5,628 nt of DNA from JAYEJW01 sp034716535 (GTDB lineage: Bacteria; Pseudomonadota; Gammaproteobacteria; Chromatiales; Chromatiaceae), in contig JAYEJW010000600.1 in the NCBI GenBank assembly GCA_034716535.1, forward strand, positions 1 through 5,628, written 5' to 3'. A program made the position numbers and the translations under genes. Each line of letters begins with the position of its first letter. Position 1 is the first letter of the stretch. The notes below the pieces were generated by a model, which worked only from the letters and a program-made list of their open reading frames with translations, made no database searches and was not told where the DNA came from. Positions 5,463 through 5,628 of this stretch are shown here, one piece after another.

Positions 5463-5476
5463 AGAGGCCGGCCTCT
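5463..5476. repeat. 14-bp perfect palindrome
   Basis: AGAGGCCGGCCTCT reads the same on both strands. It lies in the non-coding right end, 74 bases after the 61-residue gene. As RNA it would form only a 5-bp stem with a CCGG loop and no T-run follows, so it is more likely an operator or chance than a terminator. Outside this palindrome and the element at 5492-5579 with its promoter, I see nothing else in 5389-5628. Confidence 0.3.
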
Positions 5477-5491
5477 CCCTGATCGACAACA

Positions 5492-5579
5492 TGTCCACTC
5501 TAGCGGGGTAACTCCCAGGGCGAATCCGTTCTCGCGAGGATCCTAGCGTTAAGTAGAAAGTTACCCCACGTTCTGGACA
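5492..5579. mobile_element. 88-bp MITE-like element or insertion-sequence remnant with terminal inverted repeats
   Basis: The left end reads TGTCCA (5492-5497), 7 bases, GGGGTAACT (5505-5513). The right end is its inverted copy: AGTTACCCC (5559-5567), 6 bases, TGGACA (5574-5579). Fifteen bases of each 21-22 base end match exactly, in two blocks with nearly the same spacing, as in transposon ends that hold separate cleavage and binding parts. A small palindrome CTCGCGAG (5531-5538) lies near the centre. The ends start TG and finish CA. There is no coding capacity and I see no clear target-site duplication in the flanks. Alternatives are a pair of operator sites or a long RNA hairpin. The inverted repeat is directly seen; its mobile nature is inference. 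Confidence 0.45.
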
Positions 5580-5602
5580 ATCCTCCCGTGCGAGGGTATA
5601 AA
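5574..5602 (+). promoter_or_regulatory. Near-consensus sigma-70 promoter pointing out of the window
   Basis: TGGACA (5574-5579) matches the -35 consensus TTGACA at five of six bases. TATAAA (5597-5602) matches the -10 consensus at five of six. The spacer is the ideal 17 bp. Transcription would start near 5609 and run rightwards into a gene beyond the window. The -35 hexamer is exactly the outer end of the inverted-repeat element, and the -10 lies in flanking DNA, so this looks like a hybrid promoter. Confidence 0.6.
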
Positions 5603-5628
5603 GCACACCAACACCCAGCGGTCCGAGG

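Overview
The window reads as a chromosomal segment from a fairly GC-rich proteobacterium, most likely a gammaproteobacterium. The main reason is the aerobic coproporphyrinogen III oxidase HemF, which aligns almost without gaps to my recollection of the Escherichia coli protein. An AraC regulator of the N-terminal 'arabinose-binding-like' type, an EVE-domain protein and a probable sigma-54 promoter fit the same assignment. Genus cannot be fixed from the sequence. No rRNA, tRNA, CRISPR array or complete insertion sequence is visible.

Layout. Bases 1-195 are a non-coding leader with a strong hairpin and further inverted repeats. Bases 196-1431 (+) encode a polytopic permease of the ArsB/CitT/SLC13 superfamily. 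It converges, across a GC-rich hairpin, on a 96-residue exported protein read leftwards (1588-1878). That protein carries three copies of a D-[VI]-Y...DL motif. The roughly 310-base gap between the exported protein and hemF holds the most organised regulatory DNA here: a close match to a sigma-54 (-24/-12) promoter pointing at the exported-protein gene, an AT-rich IHF-like tract, and a symmetric 28-bp dyad about 150 bp upstream of the inferred start, where an enhancer-binding activator would sit. hemF (2188-3102) and an unrecognised 118-residue gene (3196-3552) follow on the + strand, probably as one unit.

On the minus strand an AraC-family regulator (4075-5112) and an EVE-domain protein (3568-4047) form a probable two-gene operon, regulator first, with 27 bases between them. 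The EVE gene converges on the 118-residue gene with only 15 bases between stops. Divergent from the regulator is a small tryptophan-rich 61-residue gene (5203-5388). The shared intergenic region carries a TTGTCG/CGACAA palindrome that could be the regulator's own operator.

The right end (5389-5628) is non-coding. It has a 14-bp perfect palindrome, then an 88-bp element with imperfect terminal inverted repeats (TGTCCA...TGGACA) resembling a MITE or insertion-sequence remnant. The outer end of its right repeat supplies the -35 box of a near-consensus sigma-70 promoter (TGGACA, 17 bp, TATAAA) that fires out of the window.

Nothing here is a recognisable defence or biosynthetic cluster. The best candidates for something undescribed are the apparently sigma-54-controlled, Asp-rich, three-repeat exported protein with its dyad, and the promoter-forming 88-bp element.
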